A DNA stretch of 64,000 nt from Bimastos eiseni (GCA_959347315.1 OY365819.1:18577119-18641118), one strand, 5' to 3'. Counted from the first letter of the stretch, positions 47,084 through 59,239 are shown. Made by a program: numbers and translations. Notes: a model not told the origin generated them from the sequence alone.

Positions 47084-48836
47084 CTGTTTAACAGTTACTA
47101 GATGCGAAATCCTGAATGACACACGTGCATAGTTCCACCCTTCATCATAGTGAAGGGACCAAGTTGATTCAAACTGTCAACAACATATTAGTTAACAGTT
47201 TACTAAATGCATTCCATCCGGTTATATAGAAAGAATATACCAACTACACTCAAGCACATGTATGCTTGCTCATAGAAACAAATTTTCAAGAAAAATAGGC
47301 AAAAATCCCATTATGGCTGCATAAAACTGGGCAACTTTGTCAAAACTTCAAGGTACTGGAACTTTTAAAAATGTAGCTCACAATGGCATTACTTGATTTT
47401 CAAGTACAGTTAAATTATTCAAAAAATAATATATCCATCGCTTTAAAACCATAAACTTGTAATCTCCCATACGGCTCAAAAAGTAACGCTTTCGAATGCC
47501 AGCTAGGAGCATAATCATACAAGACAATTCGGTGAGCTAGGTTAGTGTCGGCATTCAAATCTATGGCACCCTCCGCACAACACGCTTGGCTAAATAGCAA
47601 ACCTAAACACCAACTATTAAGTGTTTGCAAACTTTATGTCATCGTCATTCATCGAGTCTACTTAAACATTTACAACAGCAATCTGGTCTTAAATGCGGAC
47701 CAGTCACGCAATCCTGTCCTGGATCCTACGCTTCGCTTTCTAAATGCGCCATGTGCACATTCTCCATCACGCTCATTTTGCACCCAATCTTTTGCTCCCA
47801 TTCTTTGCTTTTGTCATTGGGATAACCCAAATTAATGCTAGAACGACGTGATGTGATGAGGAAACCTGCATTATCGATGTAAGGTTTTACAGTGCAATAA
47901 AAAAAACATTAAGCCACCCCTGAACACAATCTATCGTACACTGCGATATAATAATACTTTACTTGATAGCACATGGTCACACTACCAGTCACAAAAATGT
48001 CATGCTAAAGCTATACATGGTGATAAAATCAATATAAACGAGAAGCACCCATTACAGACTTATTCAATTTAACAGATATTGTGCAGAAAAGCGTGAAAAA
48101 ACAGCAGCACCTTGTACTTTGAAGGCCACATAACCGCTAACAACCGCCTCTGAAACAACTGGCAATGGAAAGACTAGATATTCTTGCGGAAGGACTTGCT
48201 CTCGTGCAATTCTCCCTCACGCGAACGAGAACAGCGCGAGCGTATGGTGAGCTAAGAATAGGTTTAACAGAAGAAATGCCTGTCAAGCGGGCACTTGTTA
48301 ATCATATATCCGGGAATGCTGGGATATAGTGGTGGACAGTTACTGCAATAATATTACAGCGAACGCGCACACAAAGCTGATAGATTCATAAAGTGTAATT
48401 AAAAGGAGTAACATTTATCCTGTTGATATTAATGAGTTACTTAAATAATAACGTTATGCTTTTACCTGTCTTATCTTATCTGAATGCCTTGACCTATGGT
48501 GAACTCTGTTCCACAATGTAAATCTTTTGCTTATCTGAATGATTTGGTAGCAACTGCATAATTACATATCTCCTATATCTTAAATAATTGCCAACCTTCC
48601 TTCTCAGTTTCCTCATATCAGCAGGTCCGCCATTGTCCATGAATGGATCGCTGACATCTGGATCTGTCCGCGGACTTCACATAAAGTTCGCTGGGGTAAA
48701 GCGGCTTTGCAACTTTAGACCTCCTGTGGGAAATCATGACAGCATGATAATCGTTGTTTTATAACATTCAGACTGACAGACAGCAATATGATTACAAATA
48801 CAGTATGAGCGGATTATCGCAAATAAATCAGCTTAC
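47084..48836 (-). other. 5' introns of the host gene
   Basis: No box C/D RNA was found between the first exon and the exon at 47007-47083. A possible exon at about 48598-48718 (minus strand) lies between GATTTCCCACAG and a GTTGGC donor. Its end can be read MDNGGPADMRKLRRK, but the frame is blocked upstream. Otherwise nothing is recognisable. Confidence 0.35.
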
Positions 48837-48910
48837 GCAAAGCGAATTTTACTATACGGCAGTCACGCAAGGCGCTCAACACGTCCGACATCTTAATTAT
48901 TTAAGAAAAG
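48837..48910 (-). promoter_or_regulatory. 5'TOP-like start and first exon of the snoRNA host gene
   Basis: On the minus strand, CTTTTCTTAAATAATT starts at 48910, the C-plus-pyrimidines pattern of terminal-oligopyrimidine transcripts. A donor GTAAGC follows at 48836-48831, making a 74-nt first exon. It contains a short frame starting MSDVLSALRD that does not continue clearly, so I treat it as non-coding. The start site is a prediction. Confidence 0.5.
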
Positions 48911-48959
48911 CCGACGCCTATTGCTAGTCAACCTTTTGGGATAACGTCAATCGCAATCG

Positions 48960-50130
48960 TTTCCTACCGCTTTTTTGCCGGTGTGTTTCCGTTTCCTTAC
49001 TGCCTTTCCCTAGTGACCGACGTCCGTTGGAACGGTGCCGAAAATGCAATCCAAATTTCAGTGATAAATCAAGCAATCATTGTGATGGTATTCTGTCAGC
49101 ATCTGGAACTATGGCTACTATAAAAAAAACACAGAACTTTCTTTTAAATTGTTAATTGTTCAATACTAATTGAAAAATGAAATTGGCCTCCAACCGATAG
49201 CGAGGTTCTTCGAAGGTTTGTATTCGCGCAAAACCAATAGGCCTATGGTTTAATGTTTTCCGAAATTCAGACTGACACAATCTGGCAAGTAGGCATAGAC
49301 CTACAACAGTGGAATTTATTATCTAATGTTAGAAGAAATTAGGGAAGACTCTACTGAACGATTGCCTGTTACTTTGGCAACGTATTTTGAAGCGTCCTTT
49401 ATAACTAATGGACTCATTAATAATTTGTACTTACTTACTTATTGGATATTTATCGTTATTCTGGCGGGAGTTGATTGGAGTTGAAGGAGAATAGACTGGT
49501 ATATAATTGTAGATTTGTAGGGATAAGTTGACCTTAGGGCGGAAATGTGTTAGAGAGGAAGAGGCGATGGTTCAGAGAAATGATTACACCGTGAACAGCT
49601 GACGGAGATCGTATATGGAATGGAAACATCGAAGTGTGTTGTAAGTGGGTGATATTATTATGTGTTGCATTCGTTCAGGTATTTGAAGCCAGTGAAGTGA
49701 TTTCAATGGAGTCTCTTGGCAGTCTATTGAATTGGTCAGCTTGAACTTGTTGCTAATAATTACCCGCTGTCTAGTGTTTTAGCGGATTACTCTCAAGAAA
49801 ATGAACATGCCTTTGAATTGTACAAGTCAGTCCGTTTGTTAGCAGCACTGGCACTGTATGCACTGTAGGTCAAAGCATTTATTGAAGCCGTTATTAAATT
49901 TTCAATAACAATTATTCTGACTGCATGCATAATTTATACACATGCACATTTCACAGGCCTACATGTAACATGAGTAAAATATCAAAGAAGTGTTACACAA
50001 AGGTGCGTCGCAGGTCTATATATGGGCTCATGTGTACTGAAGGTCTGAATCTTTAAGACTAGGCCTAACTAGAAGAAGATCTCTGGGTTACACTGCATTG
50101 GCTGCTCTCCTTTTGACGCCGCAAGTCAGA
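48960..50130. other. Upstream flank, no gene seen
   Basis: Sequence upstream of the snoRNA host gene. I see no conserved protein, RNA gene or repeat with a second copy in the window. Confidence 0.4.
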
Positions 50131-50202
50131 GACAGATGCAAGACGTAGTCAGTTTCACCAGCGACACTGCCAAGACAGCAATCAACAGCAGCTCTCACCA
50201 AC

Positions 50203-50243
50203 CACTGATCTCTGTGGGTGATGATCACCCACAGAGATCAGTG
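50203..50243. repeat. 41-nt near-perfect palindrome
   Basis: Two 20-nt arms, CACTGATCTCTGTGGGTGAT and its exact reverse complement, are separated by one base (50223). It lies inside a modest open frame of unknown meaning. Confidence 0.9.
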
Positions 50244-50644
50244 AATTTGTATTGCATTGCAGTTTCACATCATCAGATTCTCATGCTCCCTGCCTCATCA
50301 ACTGAGTCCGCGACAGCCTCTGCAGCCAAAAGAAAGCGGATGATGACTTTATATGGATGCTATCATCTCGCGGTCGAGTTCGGGTGATGAAAGTGGGTTG
50401 TAGCCATATTTGAAATATAGTTGCGATATATAAAATCGTTCAACGTCAGGTTAAACAGATTCGATCACCCGACGTTTTTCAACCTCAAACGATTTTACGA
50501 TCAGGTTCATCGCAAAGTCCACTAAACGATGCTATGATAAGTTACTTGAAACACAGGGGTCCTTTTCATCCAAAGCTATTGCGAAATAGTTTATCAAATG
50601 ACATTTCCCCGCTTAAACTCAAACGATAGATCGCCATTACTTGT

Positions 50645-50880
50645 GTGGTACTATGGCCGATTGGTTAGAGCGGTCGGCCCGTAACACTCAGTGGGTGCTG
50701 AGTGAGCGGGTTCGACTCGACCCTCGTCCGAGGAGTCATTGTCTAAAGACCTTGAGCAAGTCCTTCGCGCAAAATTGCTCTGCAGTACAACTGCAATTGC
50801 GCCGTCGAGGTGTGTATGCACTTCTGAGCAAAAAATGCTGGAAGAAGGGCGGTATCAAATTTCAGAATAAAGAAATTAAT
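50645..50880 (+). repeat. tRNA-derived SINE family A, best copy
   Basis: GGCCGATTGGTTAGAGCGG carries box A. GGGTTCGACTCGACCC carries box B. Then follow GACCTTGAGCAAGTCCTTCG, ACAACTGCAATTGCGCC and GAAGAAGGGCGGTATCAAAT. The head is tRNA-like and the body unrelated to any tRNA. Confidence 0.88.
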
Positions 50881-51222
50881 CGACCGGCTCCATTTCTGGA
50901 CAATTCAAGTCTATAATTTTAAGCGTTCTCATCGCTAGCGTCATACTTAACTACTAATTGTTGTTGTAATTATGACCCTTTCTTCTAGTTACACGCCACT
51001 GTAATATGACTTAGACCCTACTTATCCTAAATCCAATAGGCCTACATTAGTTAATTAGTGAAGTCAACAATTATGCTTATAAGTCCATAATTCGCTATAT
51101 GTATAGCCGTATACAACCCCTAAATATCGGTTCAATAACAGTGAACATTATTATTAGCCAGGTAGGCTATATTCCAGCGAGTAAAAAAAGCACTGTCAAA
51201 CAATAATTAATTACGAAGCTAG

Positions 51223-51828
51223 ACGTTTTGGAGCAGCCGTTTTGGCGCGACCGTTTTGGCGCAGATATCTGATACAATATATGATGTAACGCGAAGTATG
51301 ATCGAAGATAATAATATTATGCTAAACTGGGAACTGGAACGATCAAAAGAATCATGCTTAAATAGAAGCGGGATGGACATGAGAATTCTACTCGTCGTGG
51401 AACCGTTTTAGTCGCAATTTTTGTTCACTCTTGCTTCCAATTAAGCGGCATTATTTTTCATCGATCCAGTCTCCATTTATGCATGATTATTTTCATCAAT
51501 CCAGCTTCCATTTAAGCATGATTATTTTCATCAATCCAGCTTTCATTTGGGCATGATTATTTTCATCAATCCAGCTTCCATTTAAGCACGATTTTTTTTG
51601 TCAATCCAGCTCCCAGTTTAATTTAACACTATCCTTTTCATTGATCCGGTTTCTAGTTAAACATGATTCTGCCGATGCCTCTTCTACTACCGACGCTCTC
51701 GAGGCTTAACCTGATTTGCCATGTGGAATAATTTACGACATTAAAGTGTAGATTGACATTTAATATATTTGCATAATGCATAATATACAAAATCATTGTA
51801 TCAGTGACCTGCGCCAAAACGTCACGTA
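51223..51828. mobile_element. Possible TIR element with internal 35-bp tandem repeat
   Basis: GACGTTTTGGAGC at the left and, inverted, GACGTTTTGGCGC at the right suggest short terminal inverted repeats. CGTTTTGGCGC recurs near the left end. Between them, about five units with TTTTCATCAATCCAGCTTCC (51460-51625) form a minisatellite. No transposase is seen. Confidence 0.5.
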
Positions 51829-52224
51829 CCGAATTAATTATTTTACTGTTAACTGGAGACTATGGCTTTTACTTTCAAGTAACAAGTTGCGCTCAAGATA
51901 GCAAAGGCTTAATGCGATGACCTGATTACGTGGAAAGACGTCTGTGGTATTTCGGTCTAGAGCTTTTATTGCTCAACACGAATGAGTTCCGGATTAGTTC
52001 ATGCACTGTTCGCCGTAGATACGCATATAAAAATTATGCCCACGGGCATATGCTGACTATGGCTAGACATGTTCGCATGATTATATCCTGCTTTGTTTCG
52101 CCCAAAAGCAGATTAGAGAAGACTAGAACGAAAGACAAACAATATATATGTGCCAATTTGAACAAAAGCGACGGATGTGATAGCACAGCTTAAAACCACA
52201 CGGAGAGGCAAATATATAAATATA

Positions 52225-52860
52225 AGAACATTAGTGGACATCATCCGAACAGGTGTGTTGATTGTGGCCTTGTAGACCAGTAGTTCCCAACCTTTTTCGA
52301 CTAAGGGCCACTTTTATTTAGTACGAGGACATGATGGGCCACAGGGTTAAAATAATTATTTTATGCAATAAAGAATACTTATGTATTAGCGGCGGTTTAT
52401 TGACATAGACTAACCTCGTGACTAGAGATGTACTAAAACATATATAATTGTTAAATTGAACTTCAATATAGTACATTTGAAGTCACTTACAGACATCATC
52501 AAAATAATTATAACAATTTATAGTAGAAAATAACTATTCTGTCAAATATTCATTTATTTCAACGTATATTTTAAAAATCATTTATAGGTCGAGGGCCACT
52601 TTTTGAGGCCTGGCGGGCCACTTTTGGCCCGCGGGCCACAGGTTGGGAATCGCTGTTGTAGACTATGCCAGCGAAACCTGGACACTTAGAAGGCGAGACA
52701 TACAGACTACTGGCGTTTGAGATTAAATGCTACCAACGATTAGGCCCTATATAATCTAAGAATGCGCTAGGAACAGAAAATCTCAAACGAAAAGATCAGA
52801 AAGAAAATGAAAATTGTGCAACGGATAGTGAAGGGAAAACGGAATCTCTTCAGACGAATC
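52225..52860 (+). mobile_element. RTE/Jockey-like LINE fragment split by a MITE
   Basis: Joining the sequence across the MITE at 52278-52655 gives DYASETWTLRRRDIQTTG, a common reverse-transcriptase C-terminal motif (ETWTLRKAD). It is full of stops. Confidence 0.55.
52278..52655. mobile_element. hAT MITE with perfect 8-bp target duplication
   Basis: The ends CAGTAGTTCCCAACCTTTTT and, inverted, CAGCGATTCCCAACCTGTGG are typical of hAT elements. TTGTAGAC occurs at 52270-52277 and 52656-52663. It inserted into an older LINE fragment. Confidence 0.9.
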
Positions 52861-53164
52861 TGAACTTTTATGTGATCTTCGATCTTCACTAGAGCCGATA
52901 CCCTTACAGGCCAATATGAAAGTAGCTCTAACTAATTGCACGTTAGGAGAAATGTGAACCTTAGGATGAGCTGAATAAATTTCTTAGGTTAAAAAAGATA
53001 TCTTGTCAGAATGCATTAAGAAACTCTTCTATTGATGCCGTCAATTGGTAATATTCCATCATTCTCGTGCAGTGGATTTTACCCTCTGACAAATACGTTT
53101 GTTGGCCCCTTTATCTCAGTGGAGCAATATGAACACAATGGACGTATAGCTGTCAGGACCACAG

Positions 53165-53310
53165 TAAACTTGCTCATCCATCAATCCACTCATCCATCCA
53201 TTCATCCATCCATTCATCCATCCATTCATTCTTTTATCCATCCATCTATCTACCCCATCTTTCCTCCATCCGTCCATTCATCCATCCATCCATCAATATA
53301 TCCACCCATG
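53165..53310. repeat. (CATC)n microsatellite
   Basis: CCATCCATTCATCCATCCAT-type repeat. A (GGA)n/(GAA)n tract follows at about 53455-53522. Confidence 0.9.
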
Positions 53311-53519
53311 GACCCGATCCACCGCCGCTTAAGCACGAGTCTTGAATTTCTGTCATCTATCGATTTGTGTCGACAATCGACACACATGATTTCACATTGT
53401 GGTTCTTTATGGATAAGGGAGAGAGAGGTTATTGGCATATATAGAACGAGAAGGAGAAAGAAACAAAGGGAGGAGAAGGAGTTGGAAGAGGAGGAGGAGG
53501 AGGAGGAAGAAGAGGAATA

Positions 53520-54524
53520 GGAGGTGCCACTGCTCTTCCGCTCATGAGCCCTGCCTCAGCAGCAGTCAATAGATGATTAATTGATGACCACTGACCTGCA
53601 CTTGTCTCTTCCTACCCATTAGAGCTATACTCATCTCCACATTGGCCGCATCAGCCGCCTTCTTTCGGGCGTGATGGATGACCGACGCATGCGCACTCGC
53701 ACGTGGCTAAACAAGCATCGAAGGCGTCGTCAAACCACGGAGGCGAAACGCCCTCTGGCGTCGATGATCCAGCCACCGGAAATTGATTGACTTCAAAAGA
53801 CAAATTGCCTACTAGACAAAAGCAACGACGTCGACGACAAACTCATATATACTATAGATATAAATACCGTATACATATATATATATATAAACGACGGTGA
53901 CGAACCTGTATCAATTTAAATATCTGTTATATACGAAGGACAGAGCTAATCCCTTTCCACGCCGTCCTTACCGCTCTACCTTTCCTACTTATACTTCACG
54001 GCTTTCATTCTTAACTTCTTTTGCTTTTGAACATCCTCTGCCTTTCATTCATCGATTCTTCTGCTTCTTAGATTTATTCTCTCCTTCATTCATGGTCTAT
54101 TTGCTAGCTTCCATTATTCAGGTGGTTCCATCTCTGTGTTTTGCGTTGCCTGTTTGCTTGCCTCCTAGTTTGATGCAGTTTAGGGCGTTTTTTTCTTAAT
54201 TGTCTCCATCCTTTCTAACTTCGCTACATGCACGGTTCTAGGTTTCCTTGTTTGATGTCCCTCTTTCCTTTCTTCCAACTACCACGATGCTACTACATTG
54301 CTACAAGCACGTCACTGATGCACATAAAAACTAAACGACGCAAAAAAACAACGAATCTGTGTCGTTCCGTCATGCATATTGACAAATGCTGAGGCAGAGA
54401 ATCAGAGATACAGGGAAGATGCCTGAGAGAGACAGACAGACAGATAGACAGACAGACAGACAGAGACAGGCAGACAGACAGTGAAAGAGACCGAGTGATA
54501 TAGACAGAGACGAGAGAGTAACAG

Positions 54525-54576
<52 letters not shown>

Positions 54577-57460
54577 CAGAGGCCGAGACGATATTGGCAG
54601 ATAACGATTTAATGCTACCATTCTCCGGACTATGACACGGAGACTCTGTATATCTTTCTAATTTGACGGATGTAGGTCAGCAATTTTTCCACTGGATGTA
54701 TTCTAAGCCATGTAGATAAAGCATATTTTACTTAGGAAACCTTTTGTAAATATATGGGTCCATTATGTATGCATACATTCAATGTATACATACATACATT
54801 CATATATATATACACTCACATAGTCTACACATGTACAAGGAAGAAAAAATGAAAGCAGAGCACCATAGCGACTCAAATTAATCCTTACTTATGTCGTGTA
54901 CAATGATTTGCGGTGAAGGCAGCAACCAAATCAACCTAATAAGTGGAGTCTCAACTTTAGAAATTATTATCAGAGGGTCCGGTCGCCAGACTAAAAAAGT
55001 TGAGAACTGCTGGCGTAATAAGAATTTTAGTAGAATATGTCCAGATGCAATTTCACATTAGCCCCATATGATGTAGGATTTGTGGAGGACACCTTAGTCT
55101 AAGAAACTTTGAGGACAAACCAATCCAATAGGATTTTATGGAAAATTAGGATTACAAGAACATATAGAATATTTTAGCTCCAATACGAATGAATGGAATT
55201 AGTGATTTTGAGCAAGGACCAACCAAATACAACTTTAGGGATAACTCTGCATGACCACTGAGATAATTTTAATCTTGGATGATTAGTGAACAGTCAACTC
55301 CAATAGGATCAGACAGGGACGATTTTGTGCATAGGCAGCGCAGCGCATATATGCGTGGGCGTAGGGCTCGGCAAACTTAGAGGCCCCATGTTCAATCGAT
55401 TGAACAAGAAATTGCCTCGTCATTGTTATACATGACAATATTATTGCAGATTTTGCCAAAAAAGCAAGGAAAATGAAATCTGAATTAGACTACTTATTTG
55501 CTTAAAGTCTGAAACTATTTAAAAATTGTAATTTGAAGAGATACTGTCATAATAGGGCCCCATAAACTAATATTACGTTGCCCCCACCACACCCCACAAA
55601 AAAATAATTAATTAATACGGCAATGGATTTTAGGATGAACAGGAATGTTTGTACGAATACCAGTGAAACTCTTTCGCGATTGGTAGCAACGCCATTGAAT
55701 AGCTTATACGCGTTGATTTGACGATAACTTCGATTTGTGAAGAAGCTGCAGATGCTGCATGGGGAAGAAACTTAGAGAGACAGATGAAGATGGAATTGGA
55801 AGGCAGCGAAGAGAGAAAGGGAGACTAGAAGGAAACACAACAGAAGAAAACCTTCCTCTACTCTGAACATACTTGTCTACTGTCAGCTGTCGACGGGAAT
55901 CCGTTGGTTGGTTCCACGCTTGTGCGTGGGCCCACCACTTTTCAGCATACTGTGTATATTTGCTAATCGATGTTTTCATCTTGTTCACTGTCACATTTAA
56001 CATCATGCAGGGAGCGCCTCTGGGTAGAAATCTTTAAAGGACGCTATATAAATAGCTGATTACTTTACATTACATTACACCCATTCAACCATCCATACAA
56101 CCATAAAACTACTCACCAATCCAGCCATCCACAGTCAAATACACTGTTCTGGAAATTTTTGTGTGCAAGAAATTTTGTGTGTGCATCCTTTTATAAAATG
56201 GTTCAAACTCAGGCCTATGTGCGTTTGTGCGCAGGTTATATAGAGCTGCATGAGTGCGATGCCAGTTAATTTTAGATCATATATCTAAAAGTCTCTGGTG
56301 ATAAGTTCTGATAACCTAAGAAAAGTTTCTCGTCTAAAGATAAATAAGGGGACGTATCAGCCAAAGAACCAAAGTTACTTGGGTAAGGTAGGCCACAGCC
56401 TTAGGAAACTCGATTTACGCAGTTTCATAAAAATGATTGTTTTGCGCACACTTAGTTTTTGTATGCGCTGGCTTCACCACCCGTGCGCACGCGCACATGC
56501 GCACAGCTTATAGGGAACATTGTCCACAGTTCCACACTCATCTACTCATCTATTCAACCATCTATAATAAGATGACATCCATCCTTTTATCTATAAAATC
56601 AATCCAAAGGGATTTTAAGGGCACACAGGAATGCGAAATCGACTCAGTCCAGAATGAAAGCTAGGACGAACCAATGGCTATCCAATCATACAAACAGACA
56701 GAGGGAAACAGACATACACAGATATACACACTGACGCACGAAAAAATATATAGACGGACACTTGTCGGGAAGAGACAACACATAGGTTGACAAGCGCACA
56801 GACACACGGACGTAGGTAGACACAGACACGCAGACACAGAGGCACACGGACAGAGACAGACACAAATAGGCAGAGACACGGCGACAGGGTGTTGTTGTTG
56901 TTACATGAGTTCCATTGCTGGTTGATGGAAAACTCTATAATGGAAGTCTTGAGATGAGGCGTTGGCACTGGAAAGATAAATGAATGGCACTGCTGGTGAT
57001 GCTGATGCTGCGGCAGGAAGGAGCATCCGAAGTCATCGTCGCGGTTGTTGGAGGCCATTAGGGCAATTTATGCATGTTTACCCAGCAAGCAAAGGCGCAT
57101 GCGCGGGGTTAAGAGATGACAGGGCTAATGCGGTTCCTACCGAACTTTCTACTCCATCGATTCTTCATCTGATCTCGTTCCTTTCCATAAGGAGTGGACG
57201 CACAGAAGCGTTAAACAGTCTTGCCACGAAGGCATCTCTTAAGTAACGCCCATCAACGGGAAGTCTAGTCATAGCGCGCTGGAGCTGTAACCTAACGATT
57301 GTGAATTCGAGTAACGGCAATCACGAGCTGTGTGCGAACGGTTTTTTCTGTCATGGTGTCTACCTCATGGGGCGAACTGAATGTACGACGGTGCAATTAC
57401 CCTGTGTACAGGGTCTTGGGTAGGTCTATCTTCGATTGCCAGAGCAAGGGCTGAAGAGCG
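53520..57460. other. Gene-poor stretch with microsatellites
   Basis: Contains (CAGA)n and (GA)n at 54420-54585, GACA-type repeats at 56690-56880, a hAT-like end at about 54976-55020 (inverted CAGCAGTTCTCAACTTTTTT), and a SINE/LINE tail AGGACGCTATATAAATAGC near 56037. GCGCATGCGC, the palindromic NRF1 core, occurs at about 57090. No gene is recognised. Confidence 0.5.
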
Positions 57461-57464
57461 AGAA

Positions 57465-57467
57465 AAG

Positions 57468-57501
<34 letters not shown>

Positions 57502-57575
57502 GTATATATATATTCACTCTGCATGAACATGGGGACTGACTGTAGAGTGTACATGCTGTCTAATGCAGTCCTGTG

Positions 57576-57619
<44 letters not shown>

Positions 57620-57700
57620 AACGAACAAGGCATACTGACAGACAGACAGACAGACAGACACAGAACAGCACAAAGACAGACAGACAGTATCTTTAGATAT
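57465..57700. repeat. (TC)n, (TA)n, (AG)n and (CAGA)n cluster
   Basis: Successive simple repeats at about 57470-57515, 57578-57617 and 57640-57690. Confidence 0.93.
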
Positions 57701-57784
57701 AGAGACTTTAAGAGGCATCATACACAAGGAAAGGAGATAAACAAGACCGCAGAAATAACAGAGGCATTATTTTGGCTACAGTGA

Positions 57785-58560
57785 AATCCAGGGGAATGTT
57801 CACCAAAATTATACGAAATAGAATGAAACTATATGCTGAGAGAGCACTTGGAGAAGAACAGAAGCACGGTTCAGACCAGGAAGAAGCACAACAAATTCAT
57901 GATCAAGCATTCAAACTGAAGCGGAAACAGACACACTGAAGAATCGTACAACCAGAACTACGAGACATCAAGACACAGTTAGAGGAAACAAGTTGAAGTT
58001 TCGGTCTCATTAGGCCGGCCTCAACACAGCGAAAACCAAAACAATTGTGATTGAAAAAAGCACACAAAGAAATGCCAATAACAATCACAATAAATGAGCG
58101 AGTAAAACAATAGGTCCATCTAGGAAGGTAAACAAAAGACATACAAAGAAAAATTGGACGCCTTCAAACATTGCTAAAAAATGAAGTGGATGTGGTGAAA
58201 CAAAAATTATCAATGTAAAAATATATGAGACGACGATGCAACCAATTTTCCTATACGAATGTTGGTCAATGCGGGAGTTAGATGGGAAAAGAATTCTTAC
58301 AGTAGAAACGAGTTGACTACGGAAGATCTCAGCTATTTCTAGACAACAGAAAGTAAGAAATGATGGCGTATCATTAGGTATGCGAACAAACTCTGCTCGA
58401 TAGTCATTCAACAAAGACTCCGTTGGTTTGGACATATAGAATCTCATACAAATGCACTATTTGCACGATTCTAAGCAAAAAAGAAACAAAAGGAGATCGC
58501 AACTATAAGCTGGATAGATAATCTAGATTAGAACATGGCATCACTTGGATTAACGCTAAT
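57785..58560 (+). mobile_element. RTE-type LINE reverse-transcriptase remnant
   Basis: Decayed frames contain IRNRMKLYAERALGEEQ, then LNTAKTKTIVIEK, KIYETTMQPIFLYECWSM, ELDGKRILTVETS and, near the end, the usual QRRLRWFGHI-type motif in broken form. The order matches the second half of RTE/Jockey-like reverse transcriptases with internal deletions. Confidence 0.7.
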
Positions 58561-58929
58561 AAGGGGGAAAACGGACTTGACATTAATGACAAAAGACACT
58601 GGGCATCATTTCTTTCGTAGGCGCTACTAATGATGACATTGATGCTGCTGCTGACGATGATGTTGAGGATTAAAACGATGAGACGCATATAGACATATAC
58701 AGACACACCGAGTCGATAGAAGTAGACAGATTCACAGACAGACGAAAACCTACAAGCAACCAGAAACATAGCTGGACACACGTGAACCCACATATAGACA
58801 TGCAAACCCACAGACAGACAGACGGATGGAGAGATGTCATTAATGAAGTCGGTGGATATGGTAATCCTTCTATAGGGCGAACTGATTGCCTGCATAGCAG
58901 ACACGAAACACAATCGTCACTAAGACAAG

Positions 58930-59230
58930 GAAAGCCACAAGCACAACCGAGGACAACAGGAGCAACACTGGCACAGTAGCAACAACGGCACAACGAGCGC
59001 TGCAACCGAAGACAACAAGAGCAACACTAGCACAAAAGAAGACAACGGGAGCAATACCAACACAACCGAGGACGACAGTAGCAAACCAAAAACAACCAAA
59101 GACAACGGGAGCAACACAAAGAATACAATCGAAGACAACGGATATACAACACTACAACAGAAGACTACGGAAGCAACACTAAGAATACAATCGAAGACAA
59201 CGAGGACGAAACAAGTGCAACCGAAGACAG
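58930..59230. repeat. ACAACCGAAGACAAC-type tandem repeat
   Basis: Degenerate units combining CAACCGAAGACAACGGGAGC and AACACTA/AACACAA. Non-coding. Confidence 0.75.
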
Positions 59231-59239
59231 CATACCACA

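Larger units (their letters stand above)
42147..48910 (-). ncRNA. GAS5-like non-coding snoRNA host gene
   Basis: At least ten box C/D snoRNAs of three families (SNORD74-, SNORD76- and SNORD79-like) lie on the minus strand in this 6.8-kb interval. In mammals these three are intron-encoded in GAS5, a 5'TOP non-coding gene. Short exons with good splice sites and no conserved reading frame fit the same plan. Candidate exons: 48910-48837 (first), 47083-47007, exon starting 46755, 45858-45774, 45138-45057, exon starting 44453, 43684-43609, 43232-43173, and one ending at 43007. Several acceptors lie about 70-120 nt past a snoRNA 3' end, the usual spacing for intronic C/D RNAs. The 3' end is not defined. 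The snoRNA calls are strong. The exon chain and the name are inference from content, since host exons of such genes do not conserve sequence. Confidence 0.75.

Noticed and set aside
48598..48910. Protein-coding start MSDVLSALRD joined to an exon ending MDNGGPADMRKLRRK
   Set aside because: The frames could not be joined convincingly and I recognise no protein. The locus is better explained as a non-coding host gene.
50136..50387. 83-residue frame starting MQDVVSFTSD
   Set aside because: It contains the 41-nt palindrome. There is no recognisable domain or convincing splice context.
50645..50760. tRNA gene
   Set aside because: Boxes A and B are present, but the head does not fold as a full tRNA and the sequence continues into a repeated SINE body.
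51930..52193. 87-residue frame
   Set aside because: No similarity recognised, and the composition matches non-coding surroundings.
53032..53520. 162-residue frame
   Set aside because: Its middle is the (CATC)n microsatellite (HPSIHPS) and its end is a poly-Glu tract. No similarity recognised.
56678..57058. Minus-strand frame starting MASNNRDDDF
   Set aside because: The start context is fair and the area is CpG-richer, but the frame soon enters GACA-type repeat text. Not supportable as a gene.
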